Shown in pieces: positions 1-8,429 of a DNA stretch of 64,000 nt; positions within the stretch are counted from its first letter, which is position 1, and each line of letters starts with the position of its first letter. Location: contig CAMYXF010000001.1 of NCBI GenBank assembly GCA_947303185.1, positions 282,960 to 346,959 of the forward strand, in the 5' to 3' direction. The position numbers and the translations under genes were made by a program. The stretch comes from an uncultured Clostridia bacterium (GTDB lineage Bacteria > Bacillota > Clostridia > Saccharofermentanales > Saccharofermentanaceae). The notes under the pieces are model-generated. The model was given only the letters and a program-made list of their open reading frames with translations. It was not told the DNA's origin and searched no databases.

Positions 1-2140
1 TCTTATCGTCGTCTACTGCAAAGAGGATCTCACCTGCCTGAGGAACCTCAGGAAGACCTAAGATCTCGACAGGGATAGAAGGACCTGCCTTCTTGATCGG
101 AGCACCCTTATCATCGTACATAGCTCTTACGTTACCAAGGATAGGACCGCATACAACTGTATCGCCCTGTCTCAAAGTACCGCGCTGGATGAGAACTGAT
201 GCAACAGCACCTCTGTTCTTATCGAGCTTAGCCTCGATAACGGCACCCTTGGCCTGACCCTTAGGATCTGCCTTGAGCTCCATGATGTCTGCTGTGAGGA
301 GTACGTTTTCGAGAAGGTCATCAATACCTGTACCCTGCTTAGCAGAGATAGGTACCATAATCGTCTGGCCGCCCCACTCTTCACAGATAAGTCCGTAGTT
401 TGTAAGTTCCTGCTTAACTCTGTCAGGATTTGCACCCGGCTTATCGATCTTGTTGATGGCAACAATGATCTCTGTATTAGCAGCCTTGGCGTGGTTGATA
501 GCTTCGATTGTCTGAGGCATTACACCGTCGTCTGCAGCTACAACGAGGATTGCGATATCGGTGAACTGAGCACCTCTTGCTCTCATCGTAGTAAACGCTT
601 CGTGACCAGGAGTATCAAGGAATGTGATCTGACGTCCCTTGAGTCTTACTGTGTAAGCACCGATCTTCTGTGTGATACCGCCGGCTTCGCCTTCAGTAAC
701 GTTAGCAGATCTGATCTTATCGAGGAGTGATGTCTTACCATGGTCAACGTGACCCATGACAACGACAACCGGAGGTCTTGTCTCGAGGTTCTCCGGATTA
801 TCCTCATCGTTGAAGAGGATATCTTCCTCTGTCTTCTCTTCAAGAAGTTCTGCGTTGATTCCGAAGCTGTCTGCAACGAGGCATGCAGTATCGAAATCGA
901 GTTCCTGGTTGATTGTTGCCATAACACCAAGCTTCATCAAAGCCATGATGATGTCGGAACTCTTCTTGCCGATACCTTCAGCAAATTCCTTAACTGTGAT
1001 GAATGCAGGGATCTTGATCTCAGTGATTACCTGCTCAACAACAGCCTGCTGTGCTTCCTGCTTCTTTTTCTTCTTTCTGAATGAGAAATCATCGTAATCA
1101 CCATCGCTGTTAACACGTCCTGTGAACTGTGATGTACGTGACTGCTTTCTCTTGTCGATGTTAGCGTTCTTCTCGCCGTCTCTTCTGTCGGCATTGTTAT
1201 GCTTCTTGTCGAAAGCACTCTTCTCTGCATAAGAAGATCTGCTCTTCTTTGCATCTTCGATGGGAGCTTCTGCTCTCGGCTTGGGTGCTCTCTTGAACTG
1301 CGGACGTGAACCGTCTTCGTCCTTATCCTTATCAAAGCCTGCGCCGCCCTGCTTCTGGAATCCGCCGCCTCTGTTGTTCTGGTATCCGCCGGAACCGCCG
1401 CTTCTCATCGGGCTCTTCTTATCTCTGCCTGCATATGTGATAACAGTAGAACTTCTGATCGTCTCGCCTCTTGCGGGAACGTCAGGAAGTGAGATAACTG
1501 CTGAAGAGAGTCTGGGCTTAGCGGGCTCAGGCTTAACTTCGGGTTTCTTCTCTTCCTTTGCAGGTTCAGCCTTAGCTTCAGGCTTCTTCTCTTCTTTAAC
1601 TTCTTCCTTAACAGGTTCAGCCTTTGCTTCAGGCTTAACTTCGGGCTTTGTTTCAGGTTCCTTCTTCTCAGGTTCTTCAGCCTTCTTTTCAGCCTTGGGA
1701 GCAGCAGCCTTTGTTGTCTTGGAAGCTGTTGTCTTCTTTGTAGTCTTCTTCTCTTCCTTTTCCTCAGCAGGCTTTTCTTCTGCCTTTGCTTCGGCATCCT
1801 TCTTCTCAGAAGTCTTCTTGGAAGTTGTCTTCTTTGCGGGCTTCTCTTCAGCCTTATCTTCGGAAGCAACCTTCTTGGTTGTCTTCTTTGCAGGCTTTTC
1901 TTCAGCCGTCTCTTCAGATGCTGCTGCCTTCTTTGCAGCAGTCTTCTTTGCAGGCTTCTCTTCTGCTGCCTCTACGGGAGCAGGTGCGGGTGCTGCAACT
2001 TCAACCTTTACTTCTTCAACAGGAGCTTCAGGTGCATCTTCAGTCTTTTTCTTATGTACACGACCAAGTCTCATTTTCTTGCTGCCGGATACACCTCCGA
2101 CAGTCAAATCTTTCTTCTTGTTCTCATTATCTTCACTCAT
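1..2140 (-). CDS. infB: Translation initiation factor IF-2, 3' end outside window
   Basis: IF-2 is the GTPase that places initiator tRNA on the 30S subunit and promotes subunit joining. About 713 codons are present and the C-terminal domains run off the left edge. Roughly the first 330 residues are low-complexity Lys/Ala/Glu/Pro with repeated [12 protein letters not shown] blocks, the usual variable N-terminal extension. Then come the IF2-N fold and the G domain, with G1 GHVDHGKT near residue 463, DTPGHE, NKID and a SAK motif. The ATG at 2140 overlaps the ylxQ stop in the sequence TGATG, so the two genes are probably translationally coupled. It is the last gene seen of the rimP-nusA operon. 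Identity is certain; the only incompleteness is the window edge. Confidence 0.97.
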   Translation of the reverse strand, partial: MSEDNENKKKDLTVGGVSGSKKMRLGRVHKKKTEDAPEAPVEEVKVEVAAPAPAPVEAAEEKPAKKTAAKKAAASEETAEEKPAKKTTKKVASEDKAEEKPAKKTTSKKTSEKKDAEAKAEEKPAEEKEEKKTTKKTTASKTTKAAAPKAEKKAEEPEKKEPETKPEVKPEAKAEPVKEEVKEEKKPEAKAEPAKEEKKPEVKPEPAKPRLSSAVISLPDVPARGETIRSSTVITYAGRDKKSPMRSGGSGGYQNNRGGGFQKQGGAGFDKDKDEDGSRPQFKRAPKPRAEAPIEDAKKSRSSYAEKSAFDKKHNNADRRDGEKNANIDKRKQSRTSQFTGRVNSDGDYDDFSFRKKKKKQEAQQAVVEQVITEIKIPAFITVKEFAEGIGKKSSDIIMALMKLGVMATINQELDFDTACLVADSFGINAELLEEKTEEDILFNDEDNPENLETRPPVVVVMGHVDHGKTSLLDKIRSANVTEGEAGGITQKIGAYTVRLKGRQITFLDTPGHEAFTTMRARGAQFTDIAILVVAADDGVMPQTIEAINHAKAANTEIIVAINKIDKPGANPDRVKQELTNYGLICEEWGGQTIMVPISAKQGTGIDDLLENVLLTADIMELKADPKGQAKGAVIEAKLDKNRGAVASVLIQRGTLRQGDTVVCGPILGNVRAMYDDKGAPIKKAGPSIPVEILGLPEVPQAGEILFAVDDDK

Positions 2141-2472
2141 CAAGTATCTTCCTCCTCGTTGATATTCTCGAGTATGGCGGAAATCCCTTCCGCAAAGCTT
2201 TTGTCCGTAATAGCCGCAACTGTTCTGCTTGGCTTACCTAACGCATCTCCTAATTCATCTGATGTCGCGAAACTGAAGCAGGCAATCTCTTTATCACTTG
2301 TCATGTTCTTCAGTATCTTGTCGAGAGAGTTCCTTGAAATGTCACGGGTGATTATCAGCAGCTCGACATTACCGGCACGGATCGCTCCTTTTACCGCATC
2401 GCTTCCCGATACGACTTTTCCGGCACGGGCTGCAAGCCCTATCATTCCAAATGCTCTTTCTTTTTCAGTCAT
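2140..2472 (-). CDS. L7Ae-family ribosome-associated protein (YlxQ-like)
   Basis: A 110-residue single-domain protein of the L7Ae/L30e/S12e/Gadd45 family, whose members bind kink-turn RNA. Visible family features are an N-terminal [15 protein letters not shown] stretch and an [10 protein letters not shown] strand. It sits between rnpM and infB, the usual place of YlxQ in Firmicutes. Start and stop are both coupled to their neighbours by TGATG overlaps (2472 and 2140). The family is clear from sequence and position; the precise RNA target is not known from this sequence. Confidence 0.85.
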   Translation of the reverse strand: MTEKERAFGMIGLAARAGKVVSGSDAVKGAIRAGNVELLIITRDISRNSLDKILKNMTSDKEIACFSFATSDELGDALGKPSRTVAAITDKSFAEGISAILENINEEEDT

Positions 2473-2747
2473 CAGTTCTCTTCTATTCTTTCCAAAAGTG
2501 ATTTAGCAAGTGCCTTTATCTCTTCATCTGTCAAAGGCTTCTTAAGACCTTTGGAAAGCTTTGCTGCCTTCTTAAGCTCAGCAGTTATGCATTCTTCCTT
2601 GGGGCAGAGATATGCTCCTCTTCCGGCAAGCTTTCCGGTGGGATCGAAAACAACCTCTCCTTCGGGAGTCATGACAATACGCAGGAGATCACTCTTATCT
2701 CTTACGGTTCTGCATGATACACAACTTCTTTGCGGCTTCTTCTTCAT
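2472..2747 (-). CDS. rnpM: YlxR / RnpM, DUF448 RNA-binding protein
   Basis: A 91-residue basic protein with the family's CVSCRTVRDKSDLLR opening and the GRGAYLCP signature near residues 42-49. YlxR proteins bind RNA. The Bacillus homologue has been linked to modulation of RNase P, hence the name RnpM; applying that role here is by homology. It lies directly behind nusA (20 bp gap) and overlaps the ylxQ start by one base. Length and order match the standard nusA-ylxR-ylxQ-infB arrangement. Confidence 0.88.
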   Translation of the reverse strand: MKKKPQRSCVSCRTVRDKSDLLRIVMTPEGEVVFDPTGKLAGRGAYLCPKEECITAELKKAAKLSKGLKKPLTDEEIKALAKSLLERIEEN

Positions 2748-2767
2748 AACATTAACGCTCTGCAGGA

Positions 2768-3940
2768 TTATTCCTCTTTGCCGGCTTCATCATCAACAAC
2801 AGTGAAGTCATCGATAAGTGCCTTGGATGCTTCTACGCTCTCGTCAGACTCTTTCTTGATATCGATCTTGAAACCTGTAAGTCTTGCAGCGAGACGAACG
2901 TTCTGGCCGCTCTTACCGATTGCAAGTGAGAACTGCTGGTCAGGAACGATAACCTTAGCGTATCTCTCAACTTCGCCGTTCTCGTTTGTTGTGATCTCTG
3001 TATCAACTCTGGAAACCTTTGCAGGCTGGAGAGCTTCGCTGATGAAGAGAGCAGGATCTTCCTTCCAGTCAACGATGTCGATCTTCTCTTCAGCAAGCTC
3101 GTTCATGATCTGCTGAACTCTCTGGCCTCTCTGACCAACGCAGGAACCCTTTGCATCGATATCGGGATCCTTGGAGTAAACAGCGATCTTTGTTCTTGAA
3201 CCTGCTTCTCTTGCAACTGATCTGATAACAACGTCACCTGCCTTGATCTCAGGTACTTCAAGCTCGAAAAGCTTTGTTACGAGTCTTGCGTCTGTTCTTG
3301 AAAGAACAACGGAAGGTCTGCCGTTAGCTTCCTCAACGCCCATTACGAGGAACTTCATGATCCTGTCCTGATCGTAATGCTCGTTTCTGTTATTTCTGAT
3401 CTGACCGTCGTGCTTAACGATAGCTTCTGCACGGCCGATGTTTACGTATACGTTTCTGGCGTCCTTACGAACGATGGTACCGGAAGTGATCTCACCGATC
3501 TTGCCGGAGAACTCCTTCTCAATCTTCATGCTCTCAGCATCTCTGAGCTTCTGGTTGATGGCATTCTTTGCAGCGCTTGCAGCAAGGCGTCCCAAATCTT
3601 CAACGTCGATACCGATCTCGATCTCGTCTCCGACTTCAACATCCTCATATCCAAGCTCTTTAGCAGCTTCGATGGAAATCTCGTTTGCCTCATCTACGAC
3701 ATCGTCTACAACTTCAGCGAGCTTGTAAACATAGATCTCGCCGGACTCTCTGTCGATCTCAGCGCTTACGGACTTGATGTCCTGCTTGTTGCCGCCGAAC
3801 TCACGTCTGTATGCAGCTACAAGACCGCTCTCGATCGCCTGGAATACTTCTTCCTCGTCGATGTCTCTTTCCTCTGCGAGGAGCTTAACGAGACTTACTA
3901 TTGTATCCTTAGGTTCCTCTTCACTCTTTTTTCTGGGCAT
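2768..3940 (-). CDS. nusA: Transcription termination/antitermination protein NusA
   Basis: NusA binds RNA polymerase and nascent RNA and modulates pausing, intrinsic termination and antitermination. The 390 residues show the N-terminal polymerase-binding domain (to about 130), an S1 domain (GTIVRKDARNVYVNIG, around 155-170), then KH1 and KH2 with GQRGQRVQQIM and AIGKSGQNVRLAARLTGF. It lacks the extra C-terminal acidic repeats of proteobacterial NusA, as is normal in Firmicutes. The ATG at 3940 has a GGAGG site about 10 nt upstream. It is preceded by rimP with a 17-bp gap. A terminator-like hairpin in the operon leader could allow NusA to feed back on its own transcription. Confidence 0.97.
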   Translation of the reverse strand: MPRKKSEEEPKDTIVSLVKLLAEERDIDEEEVFQAIESGLVAAYRREFGGNKQDIKSVSAEIDRESGEIYVYKLAEVVDDVVDEANEISIEAAKELGYEDVEVGDEIEIGIDVEDLGRLAASAAKNAINQKLRDAESMKIEKEFSGKIGEITSGTIVRKDARNVYVNIGRAEAIVKHDGQIRNNRNEHYDQDRIMKFLVMGVEEANGRPSVVLSRTDARLVTKLFELEVPEIKAGDVVIRSVAREAGSRTKIAVYSKDPDIDAKGSCVGQRGQRVQQIMNELAEEKIDIVDWKEDPALFISEALQPAKVSRVDTEITTNENGEVERYAKVIVPDQQFSLAIGKSGQNVRLAARLTGFKIDIKKESDESVEASKALIDDFTVVDDEAGKEE

Positions 3941-3957
3941 TTTATATTTCCTCCTGC

Positions 3958-4422
3958 TTAAAATTCTATGTGACGTACGGCCTTTGCGATCTCCTCTAAT
4001 GCGAGGGTCAGCTCTTCTCCGTTATCAAACACAAATGTTGCCTTATCACCTTCTGCGCCTTTAATGACTGCAGTAAAGTTCTTCTTGCCTTCCATGGGCT
4101 TATAGAGAGTAACGTCTGCTTTCTCTCCGCTGTATCTGTTGTAGTCCTTTACCGTCTCCAGAGGTCTTGTAAGTCCGGGAGAGGATACTTCAAAGAAATC
4201 AGGATCGATCGAAGCTGAAGCATCGATGACGGGATCTACCGCACGGCTTACCGTCTCGCAGTCATCGATTCCGATGCCGCCCTTTTTGTCGATGTAGAGC
4301 GTCAGGACCATTCCCCTGGCTTCTTTGACATAAGAACAGTCAACAAGGTCAAAACCGAGTCCGGATACGACAGGTTCAGCGAGTTCAAACGCTTCCTGTG
4401 CCACCTTTGATCTTTTAGCCAA
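3958..4422 (-). CDS. rimP: Ribosome maturation factor RimP
   Basis: RimP assists late 30S subunit assembly. The protein has the two-domain RimP layout with GFDLVDCSYVKEARGMVLTLYIDK and the SSPGLTRPL motif that marks the family. An upstream ATG at 4455 would start inside the leader terminator hairpin. I chose TTG at 4422 because AAAGGAG lies at 4436-4430 with a 7-nt spacer, and the resulting 154 residues match the normal family length. It is the first gene of the rimP-nusA-rnpM-ylxQ-infB operon. Confidence 0.9.
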   Translation of the reverse strand: MAKRSKVAQEAFELAEPVVSGLGFDLVDCSYVKEARGMVLTLYIDKKGGIGIDDCETVSRAVDPVIDASASIDPDFFEVSSPGLTRPLETVKDYNRYSGEKADVTLYKPMEGKKNFTAVIKGAEGDKATFVFDNGEELTLALEEIAKAVRHIEF

Positions 4423-4442
4423 ATTCTTTCTCCTTTTACAAC

Positions 4443-4472
4443 AAAAAACGGACACGCATAACGCTGTCCGTT
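4443..4472 (-). terminator. Leader hairpin with U-run upstream of rimP (possible attenuator)
   Basis: On the minus strand an 8-bp stem (AACGGACA with TGTCCGTT, arms at 4465-4472 and 4447-4454, 10-nt loop) runs straight into six T residues. It lies after the promoter and just before the rimP ribosome binding site, so it would terminate transcripts before the first gene. I read it as a leader attenuator; function is inferred. Confidence 0.7.
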
Positions 4473-4500
4473 CGATAAAAACTCTTTTATGAACTGGCTA

Positions 4501-4529
4501 ATTTTACCATATTAGAAAAAATAACGCAA
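4501..4529 (-). promoter_or_regulatory. Promoter of the rimP-nusA-infB operon
   Basis: The minus strand shows -35 TTGCGT (4529-4524), a 17-bp spacer and -10 TAAAAT (4506-4501) preceded by TGG, an extended -10. Transcription would start near 4494, upstream of the leader hairpin. Confidence 0.65.
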
Positions 4530-4643
4530 ACCGAAAAATGTTCCTGATTTTTTACATTTTAATATTCATTTCAGGTGTCAATTATACTAAAATAAACATA
4601 TCCAAATATCCAATGGAAATATGATCCCCAAAGGAGACATTCT

Positions 4644-5051
4644 ATGATTAAACTTATTGCAGGACCTAAGGGCACGGGCAAGACAGCAAAGCTCGTCGAT
4701 GACATTAACGCAGTTGCAGCTACAGACAGCAACGTCGTATGCCTTGAGAGAGGTAACAGATTAGACCAGCTTCTTAAGCCCACAGTCCGTCTTGTAAATA
4801 TGAAGGAATACCCCATCGAAGGTTTTGACCAGGTTCTCGCATTCATCTGCGGTATCTGCTCCAAAGATTACGACTTAACACATATCTATGTTGATGCAAT
4901 CTGCAAAGTTGCTAACAACTACGATCCCGAAGGCCTCGGCGCATTCCTTTTGAAGCTTGACGCATTCTTGAAGGACACACCTGTTACAGCTACTATCCTT
5001 TACAGTGGCGAGATCGACAGCCTTCCCGAAGAAGCAAGAAAGTTTGCTTAA
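4644..5051 (+). CDS. Small P-loop NTPase-like protein of unknown function
   Basis: A 135-residue cytoplasmic protein with a clear Walker A motif, GPKGTGKT, at residues 7-14. A weak Walker B-like strand, THIYVDAI, follows around residues 80-87, and YSGEIDSLPEE is near the C terminus. It is far shorter than AAA+ or kinase enzymes, so it is a minimal P-loop domain. The ATG has AAAGGAG seven bases upstream and a strong terminator follows the stop, so it is probably monocistronic. It is transcribed divergently from the rimP operon. I do not recognise a named family and assign no function. Confidence 0.8.
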   Translation: MIKLIAGPKGTGKTAKLVDDINAVAATDSNVVCLERGNRLDQLLKPTVRLVNMKEYPIEGFDQVLAFICGICSKDYDLTHIYVDAICKVANNYDPEGLGAFLLKLDAFLKDTPVTATILYSGEIDSLPEEARKFA

Positions 5052-5076
5052 TTAACAATTTAATACCGTAAAACTT

Positions 5077-5107
5077 CCCGGGTCTGTTATGCAGGCCCGG
5101 GGTTTTT
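5077..5107 (+). terminator. Rho-independent terminator
   Basis: A 10-bp stem (CCCGGGTCTG with CAGGCCCGGG, one G-U pair) and a 5-nt loop are followed by GTTTTT. It ends the P-loop gene transcript and separates it from mscL. Confidence 0.9.
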
Positions 5108-5139
5108 AATAAACAATCCACATCAGGAGGGAAAACATT

Positions 5140-5589
5140 ATGGGTTTAATTTCAGAATTCAAGGAATTCGCACTCAAGGGCAATGTAGTTGATATGGCTA
5201 TCGGTGTTATCGTCGGTGCTGCATTCAAGGATATCGTTACTTCCTTTACAGACAGTTTCATTAATCCTTTGATCGCTTCTGTCGGCGGAGCTGAGATCGC
5301 TGGATCTATCAGACTTCCCTGGGTTGACTACACAGGTCTTACAATGGAAGAGATCCAGAGCCTTTCACTTAACTACGGCGCATTCTTAACAGCTATCATC
5401 AATTTCCTTATCATGGCTGTAATCCTCTTCATTATGCTTAAGGCTATCAACACTCTTAAGAGCGGTATCGGCAAGAAGCTTAAGAAGGGTCAGAAGGAAG
5501 AACCCGCACCTGCACCTGAGCCGTCCGATGAAGTTAAACTCCTCACAGAGATCAGAGACTCCCTCAAAGCACAGGCAGCAAAGAAATAA
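5140..5589 (+). CDS. mscL: Large-conductance mechanosensitive channel MscL
   Basis: MscL is the membrane-tension-gated pore that releases solutes on osmotic downshock. The 149 residues carry the diagnostic N-terminal helix and first transmembrane segment (KEFALKGNVVDMAIGVIVGAAF, residues 7-28), a periplasmic-type loop, a second transmembrane segment (about 84-108) and a charged cytoplasmic tail. The tail contains an unusual Pro/Ala-rich linker (PAPAPEP) before the final helix. GGAGG lies about 10 nt before the ATG at 5140. It has its own terminator downstream, so it is probably a single-gene unit. Confidence 0.97.
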   Translation: MGLISEFKEFALKGNVVDMAIGVIVGAAFKDIVTSFTDSFINPLIASVGGAEIAGSIRLPWVDYTGLTMEEIQSLSLNYGAFLTAIINFLIMAVILFIMLKAINTLKSGIGKKLKKGQKEEPAPAPEPSDEVKLLTEIRDSLKAQAAKK

Positions 5590-5613
5590 CATCCGGTTAT
5601 TTACAGAAAATTT

Positions 5614-5644
5614 AAGGGCATCTCACCGTAGATGCCCTTTTTTA
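5614..5644 (+). terminator. mscL terminator
   Basis: A 10-bp perfect stem (AAGGGCATCT with AGATGCCCTT) and a 6-nt loop are followed by TTTTT. It lies between the convergent mscL and the zinc-ribbon gene. Confidence 0.9.
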
Positions 5645-5661
5645 ATGCTCAATTACTCTTT

Positions 5662-6414
5662 TTATTCCAGCATGTCGATTGCTTCGTAAAATCCTGCCGC
5701 CCTGTCAGTCTGGATAAGGACAAGCACCCTGTCCATGTAATGCTTCGACCTGAATCTTATCGGTACAAGATTCTGATATTCGCTGACGGCTTTCTTCTTG
5801 CTGCTGAGTTTTTTCATAACTTCTGCTGCGCGTGTCTCAAGATCCCTTTGTCTCTTGCGGATCATGTATTCTTCTTCGCCAAGCTGTTCGTTAAGCCTGT
5901 CTCTTTTACGGCTGGCATGAATGCCGCCAAAGATCAAAAGACCAACTGCAGCAGCTATACCGAGGAATAAAGCGCCGAGAATTCCTTCACTGTCATCGTT
6001 TGCTGCACTGATAATAGCGCCTATCAGATAAACCGCATTAAGAGCAATGTATGCGTATATGAAAAACGGCCAGAAAAATCTGAACATTGAATAACGCTTA
6101 CCTGATAAGACAACAGGTTTCTTAAGAGCCGTCTGATTATCGTCAAGTTCCCTCTGAAGTCTTTCGATGGATGAATACTCATCCCTGAGTTTTTCTGCAA
6201 GTGCAATGCTCTCTTCTTTGGTCATCTGCGGACGTACCTGTTCAGGTGCCGCAGCTGCAACAGCGACTCCCGGCGCAGCATACGGATTTGCAGTGTTGAT
6301 TCCCGCCGGAACAAACGCTTCCGCGTTAGCCTGCTTATCGATTGCTTGTCCGCACATGAAGCAAAAGACATCATCAGCTTTGAGCTGAGCACCGCATTTT
6401 CTGCAATAAGCCAT
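5662..6414 (-). CDS. Zinc-ribbon membrane protein of unknown function
   Basis: The 250-residue protein starts with a four-cysteine zinc ribbon (CRKCG and CFMCG, residues 4-22). An Ala/Pro-rich linker, a charged coiled-coil-like region (about 65-95), two hydrophobic segments (about 110-135 and 140-165) and a long Arg/Lys/Glu-rich C-terminal helix follow. The arrangement suggests a membrane protein with cytosolic zinc and coiled-coil domains. GGGGG precedes the ATG. It stands alone between two terminators. Other zinc-ribbon proteins with Ala/Pro linkers occur at 18528 and 44206. No function can be named. Confidence 0.75.
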   Translation of the reverse strand: MAYCRKCGAQLKADDVFCFMCGQAIDKQANAEAFVPAGINTANPYAAPGVAVAAAAPEQVRPQMTKEESIALAEKLRDEYSSIERLQRELDDNQTALKKPVVLSGKRYSMFRFFWPFFIYAYIALNAVYLIGAIISAANDDSEGILGALFLGIAAAVGLLIFGGIHASRKRDRLNEQLGEEEYMIRKRQRDLETRAAEVMKKLSSKKKAVSEYQNLVPIRFRSKHYMDRVLVLIQTDRAAGFYEAIDMLE

Positions 6415-6486
6415 ACAAATCTACCCCCTTAATAAATTCCGGAATGCATTCCATAACATTCGCGGTTATAAAATTAATTATACCAA

Positions 6487-6526
6487 CAAAAACGGTCGGG
6501 ATTTGTAAATTCGATCCCGGCCGTTT
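6487..6526 (-). terminator. Terminator of the ArsR-like regulator transcript
   Basis: On the minus strand a 13-bp stem (arms 6514-6526 and 6490-6502, one G-U pair) is followed by TTTTTGTTGG. It closes the two-gene regulator unit. Confidence 0.8.
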
Positions 6527-6549
6527 ATGGATTTATTTAAGATTGCGGA

Positions 6550-6936
6550 TCAATCTTTTTTCTTCTTTTTGCTCTTATCCTTTTTCTTCTTTTTCTTGCC
6601 CTTCTTCAGTTCTTTGCTGTCATCAGAAAGGTCTTTTGCCTTCTCTGTTTTTTTCGAGCCTGACTTAAGAGATTCAATACCTGAAAGCACTAAGTCGATC
6701 GTGTCTTTGTTTACCGAGTAGTAAGCAAATCTTCCTCTGCGCTCAACATTCACAAGACCTGCTTCTTTAAGGCATGACATGTGATGTGACAGGGTCGGCT
6801 GCGTGAAATCGAATTCGGAAAGAATGTCCTTTGCCGTAAGCTCGCCTTTTGAAGCGATAAGGGACAGGATCTTAAACCTGACACTTTCTGACAGTATGCT
6901 TAATACTTCAACGAGCTGTACTTCGATCTCAGCCAT
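6550..6936 (-). CDS. ArsR-family winged-helix regulator with a lysine tail
   Basis: Residues 1-95 form an ArsR-type winged helix: LSESVRFKILSLI, the recognition-helix region FTQPTLSHHMSCLKEAGLV, then the wing RRGRFAYYSVN. No metal-binding cysteine motif of classical ArsR/SmtB is evident. The C-terminal 30 residues are almost entirely lysine (KKGKKKKKKDKSKKKKKD), an unusual polybasic tail that could bind DNA or RNA non-specifically. No ribosome binding site stands out, and the start lies 8 bp behind the stop of the upstream DUF4004 gene, so the two are likely co-translated. Targets are unknown. Confidence 0.85.
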   Translation of the reverse strand: MAEIEVQLVEVLSILSESVRFKILSLIASKGELTAKDILSEFDFTQPTLSHHMSCLKEAGLVNVERRGRFAYYSVNKDTIDLVLSGIESLKSGSKKTEKAKDLSDDSKELKKGKKKKKKDKSKKKKKD

Positions 6937-6944
6937 AGGATTTA

Positions 6945-7571
6945 TCAGGCAATGAGCTGATCCTTGAGAGCTTCTTCGAACTCACCGAGATTTGCGCATG
7001 CGATGATCTCAGCATTGTCTTCTAACAGGATCTCGTCTTCACCTCTTACGAGAACTGTCATCGGAACGCCCATCTTGCGGAGAAGAATGAGCTGGTATTC
7101 CTTGGATGTCTCAGAGGAAAGATACTTGCAAAGAAGTCTCAATACCTGCTTTGCGTCTTCCAGATAGATTCCGGAAAGCTTCATGAGGTGATCGATTACA
7201 TACATTGCGAAAACATCGTTGAAATCAAGAAGATCCTTCATCGGGAAAACTGATGTGAATGCTGTAAGTGACATTCTGCCGACGATCTCGAGATCCTTGA
7301 AATCCTGCATGGGGATCTTGAAGCTCTCTACGTTAGCAGAGAAAAGCTCCTGCATCTGGTCAACGGAAAGCTCGCTCTTGAGATCCTTGATGCGTGCAAT
7401 TCTTGCTGTGATCTTCTCTTCGGGGAAGAAGGTAGCCTGTCCGATCTCCGTTGCCTTATGAATAAACCAACTCTCGGGAATTAAGCCCTGACGCTTCCAG
7501 CGGTAGAGCGTACCATAAGAGATTCCTTCCTTTGTAAGCAGATCTTTCTTTGAAATAAGTCTGTCGTCCAT
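6945..7571 (-). CDS. YhbD-like DUF4004 protein with MerR-type helix-turn-helix
   Basis: A 208-residue protein opening with an HTH that resembles the MerR DNA-binding helices (LTKEGISYGTLYRWKRQGLIPESWF, residues 12-36). FFPEEKITARIARIKDLK and a helical C-terminal domain follow. This matches the YhbD/DUF4004 family of Firmicutes, seen mostly in spore formers and of unknown role. It is first in a unit with the ArsR-like gene, so the two may form a small regulatory module. DNA binding is inferred from the HTH only. Confidence 0.75.
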   Translation of the reverse strand: MDDRLISKKDLLTKEGISYGTLYRWKRQGLIPESWFIHKATEIGQATFFPEEKITARIARIKDLKSELSVDQMQELFSANVESFKIPMQDFKDLEIVGRMSLTAFTSVFPMKDLLDFNDVFAMYVIDHLMKLSGIYLEDAKQVLRLLCKYLSSETSKEYQLILLRKMGVPMTVLVRGEDEILLEDNAEIIACANLGEFEEALKDQLIA

Positions 7572-7666
7572 AAAACCATTTCCCCTCTTTTCTTATCTTG
7601 ATAACCCGATTGTAGAATAACAATGTTACAACCATGAGACATCAGGATAAAAAGAAGGCAACAAAT

Positions 7667-7691
7667 AACCCCTGCCATAGCGACAGGGGTT
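7667..7691 (-). terminator. Hairpin after the Ala-rich membrane protein gene
   Basis: An 8-bp perfect stem (AACCCCTG with CAGGGGTT) and a 9-nt loop are followed on the minus strand by the U-rich ATTTGTTG. It is a likely terminator, weaker than its neighbours. Confidence 0.55.
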
Positions 7692-7721
7692 GATTTTATA
7701 CCATTGTTACAATCCGAAAGA

Positions 7722-8372
7722 TTAGCCGAGGCTTACCGAACCAAAGATCTCTCCCAAACTCTGGATGACTTCAGCTCTGTTTGCAGCAGGAAGAGCAACT
7801 CCGATAACGATCATTGCAATAAGTGCGATGACAATTGCGATGATGTAATAAGCAAGGATTGCCTTCTCGAAGTTCTTAACATTCCTGTTGCGTCCAGCAA
7901 TTGAAAGGAAAATCGTAAGGATAAATCCGACGAACGGAATACAGCTTAAGAATGCGAGCCAGAAATACTTGGATGTTGATACCGGTCTGTACTGCGGAGG
8001 GCAAGCATCGATAAGTGCCTGCTGTGCAGCTCTCTTCTGTCTCTTCTTCTCGAGCTTGGCATCAGCCTTCTCTTTTGCAGCCTTTGCCTTCTCTGCTTCC
8101 TTATCTGCTGCGGCCTGCTTCTTGGCAGCCTCTTTTGCAGCCTGTTCTTCAGCCTTCTTGGCAGCCTTAGCAGCTGATTCTGCTTCTTTTGCTGCTTCTT
8201 TGCCTGCTGCGGAAGCTGTCACTGCAGCCGCTGCAACTGCTTCACCTGCATCTATAGCCTTTTCTTCTGCTGCCTCTACAACAGCGGAAGCTTCTTCCTT
8301 AACAGCCTCTTCTACTGCTTCTGCAGCCTCAGAGATCTCAGGTTCCATCTTCTCGTTCAAATCGTCTGCCAT
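7722..8372 (-). CDS. Ala/Glu/Lys-rich coiled-coil membrane protein
   Basis: Residues 1-115 are a long Ala/Glu/Lys-rich low-complexity segment predicted as coiled coil (repeats such as AAKEAAKKQAAA). CPPQYRPVSTSKY then leads into two hydrophobic helices (about 135-160 and 170-195) and a short polar end. It is probably an inner-membrane protein with a cytoplasmic helical rod. AGGGAG lies 8 nt before the ATG. No family is recognised. Compositional bias makes homology searching unreliable for the first half; the membrane half is the informative part. Confidence 0.7.
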   Translation of the reverse strand: MADDLNEKMEPEISEAAEAVEEAVKEEASAVVEAAEEKAIDAGEAVAAAAVTASAAGKEAAKEAESAAKAAKKAEEQAAKEAAKKQAAADKEAEKAKAAKEKADAKLEKKRQKRAAQQALIDACPPQYRPVSTSKYFWLAFLSCIPFVGFILTIFLSIAGRNRNVKNFEKAILAYYIIAIVIALIAMIVIGVALPAANRAEVIQSLGEIFGSVSLG

Positions 8373-8429
8373 ATGAGAGCTCCCTTCTTGTCATAATAAA
8401 TTGAGTATATCACAAAACAAACTGCATGT

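Noticed and set aside
1260..2241. Long plus-strand frames opposite infB
   Set aside because: They are shadows of the low-complexity Lys/Ala/Glu segment of IF-2 on the other strand.
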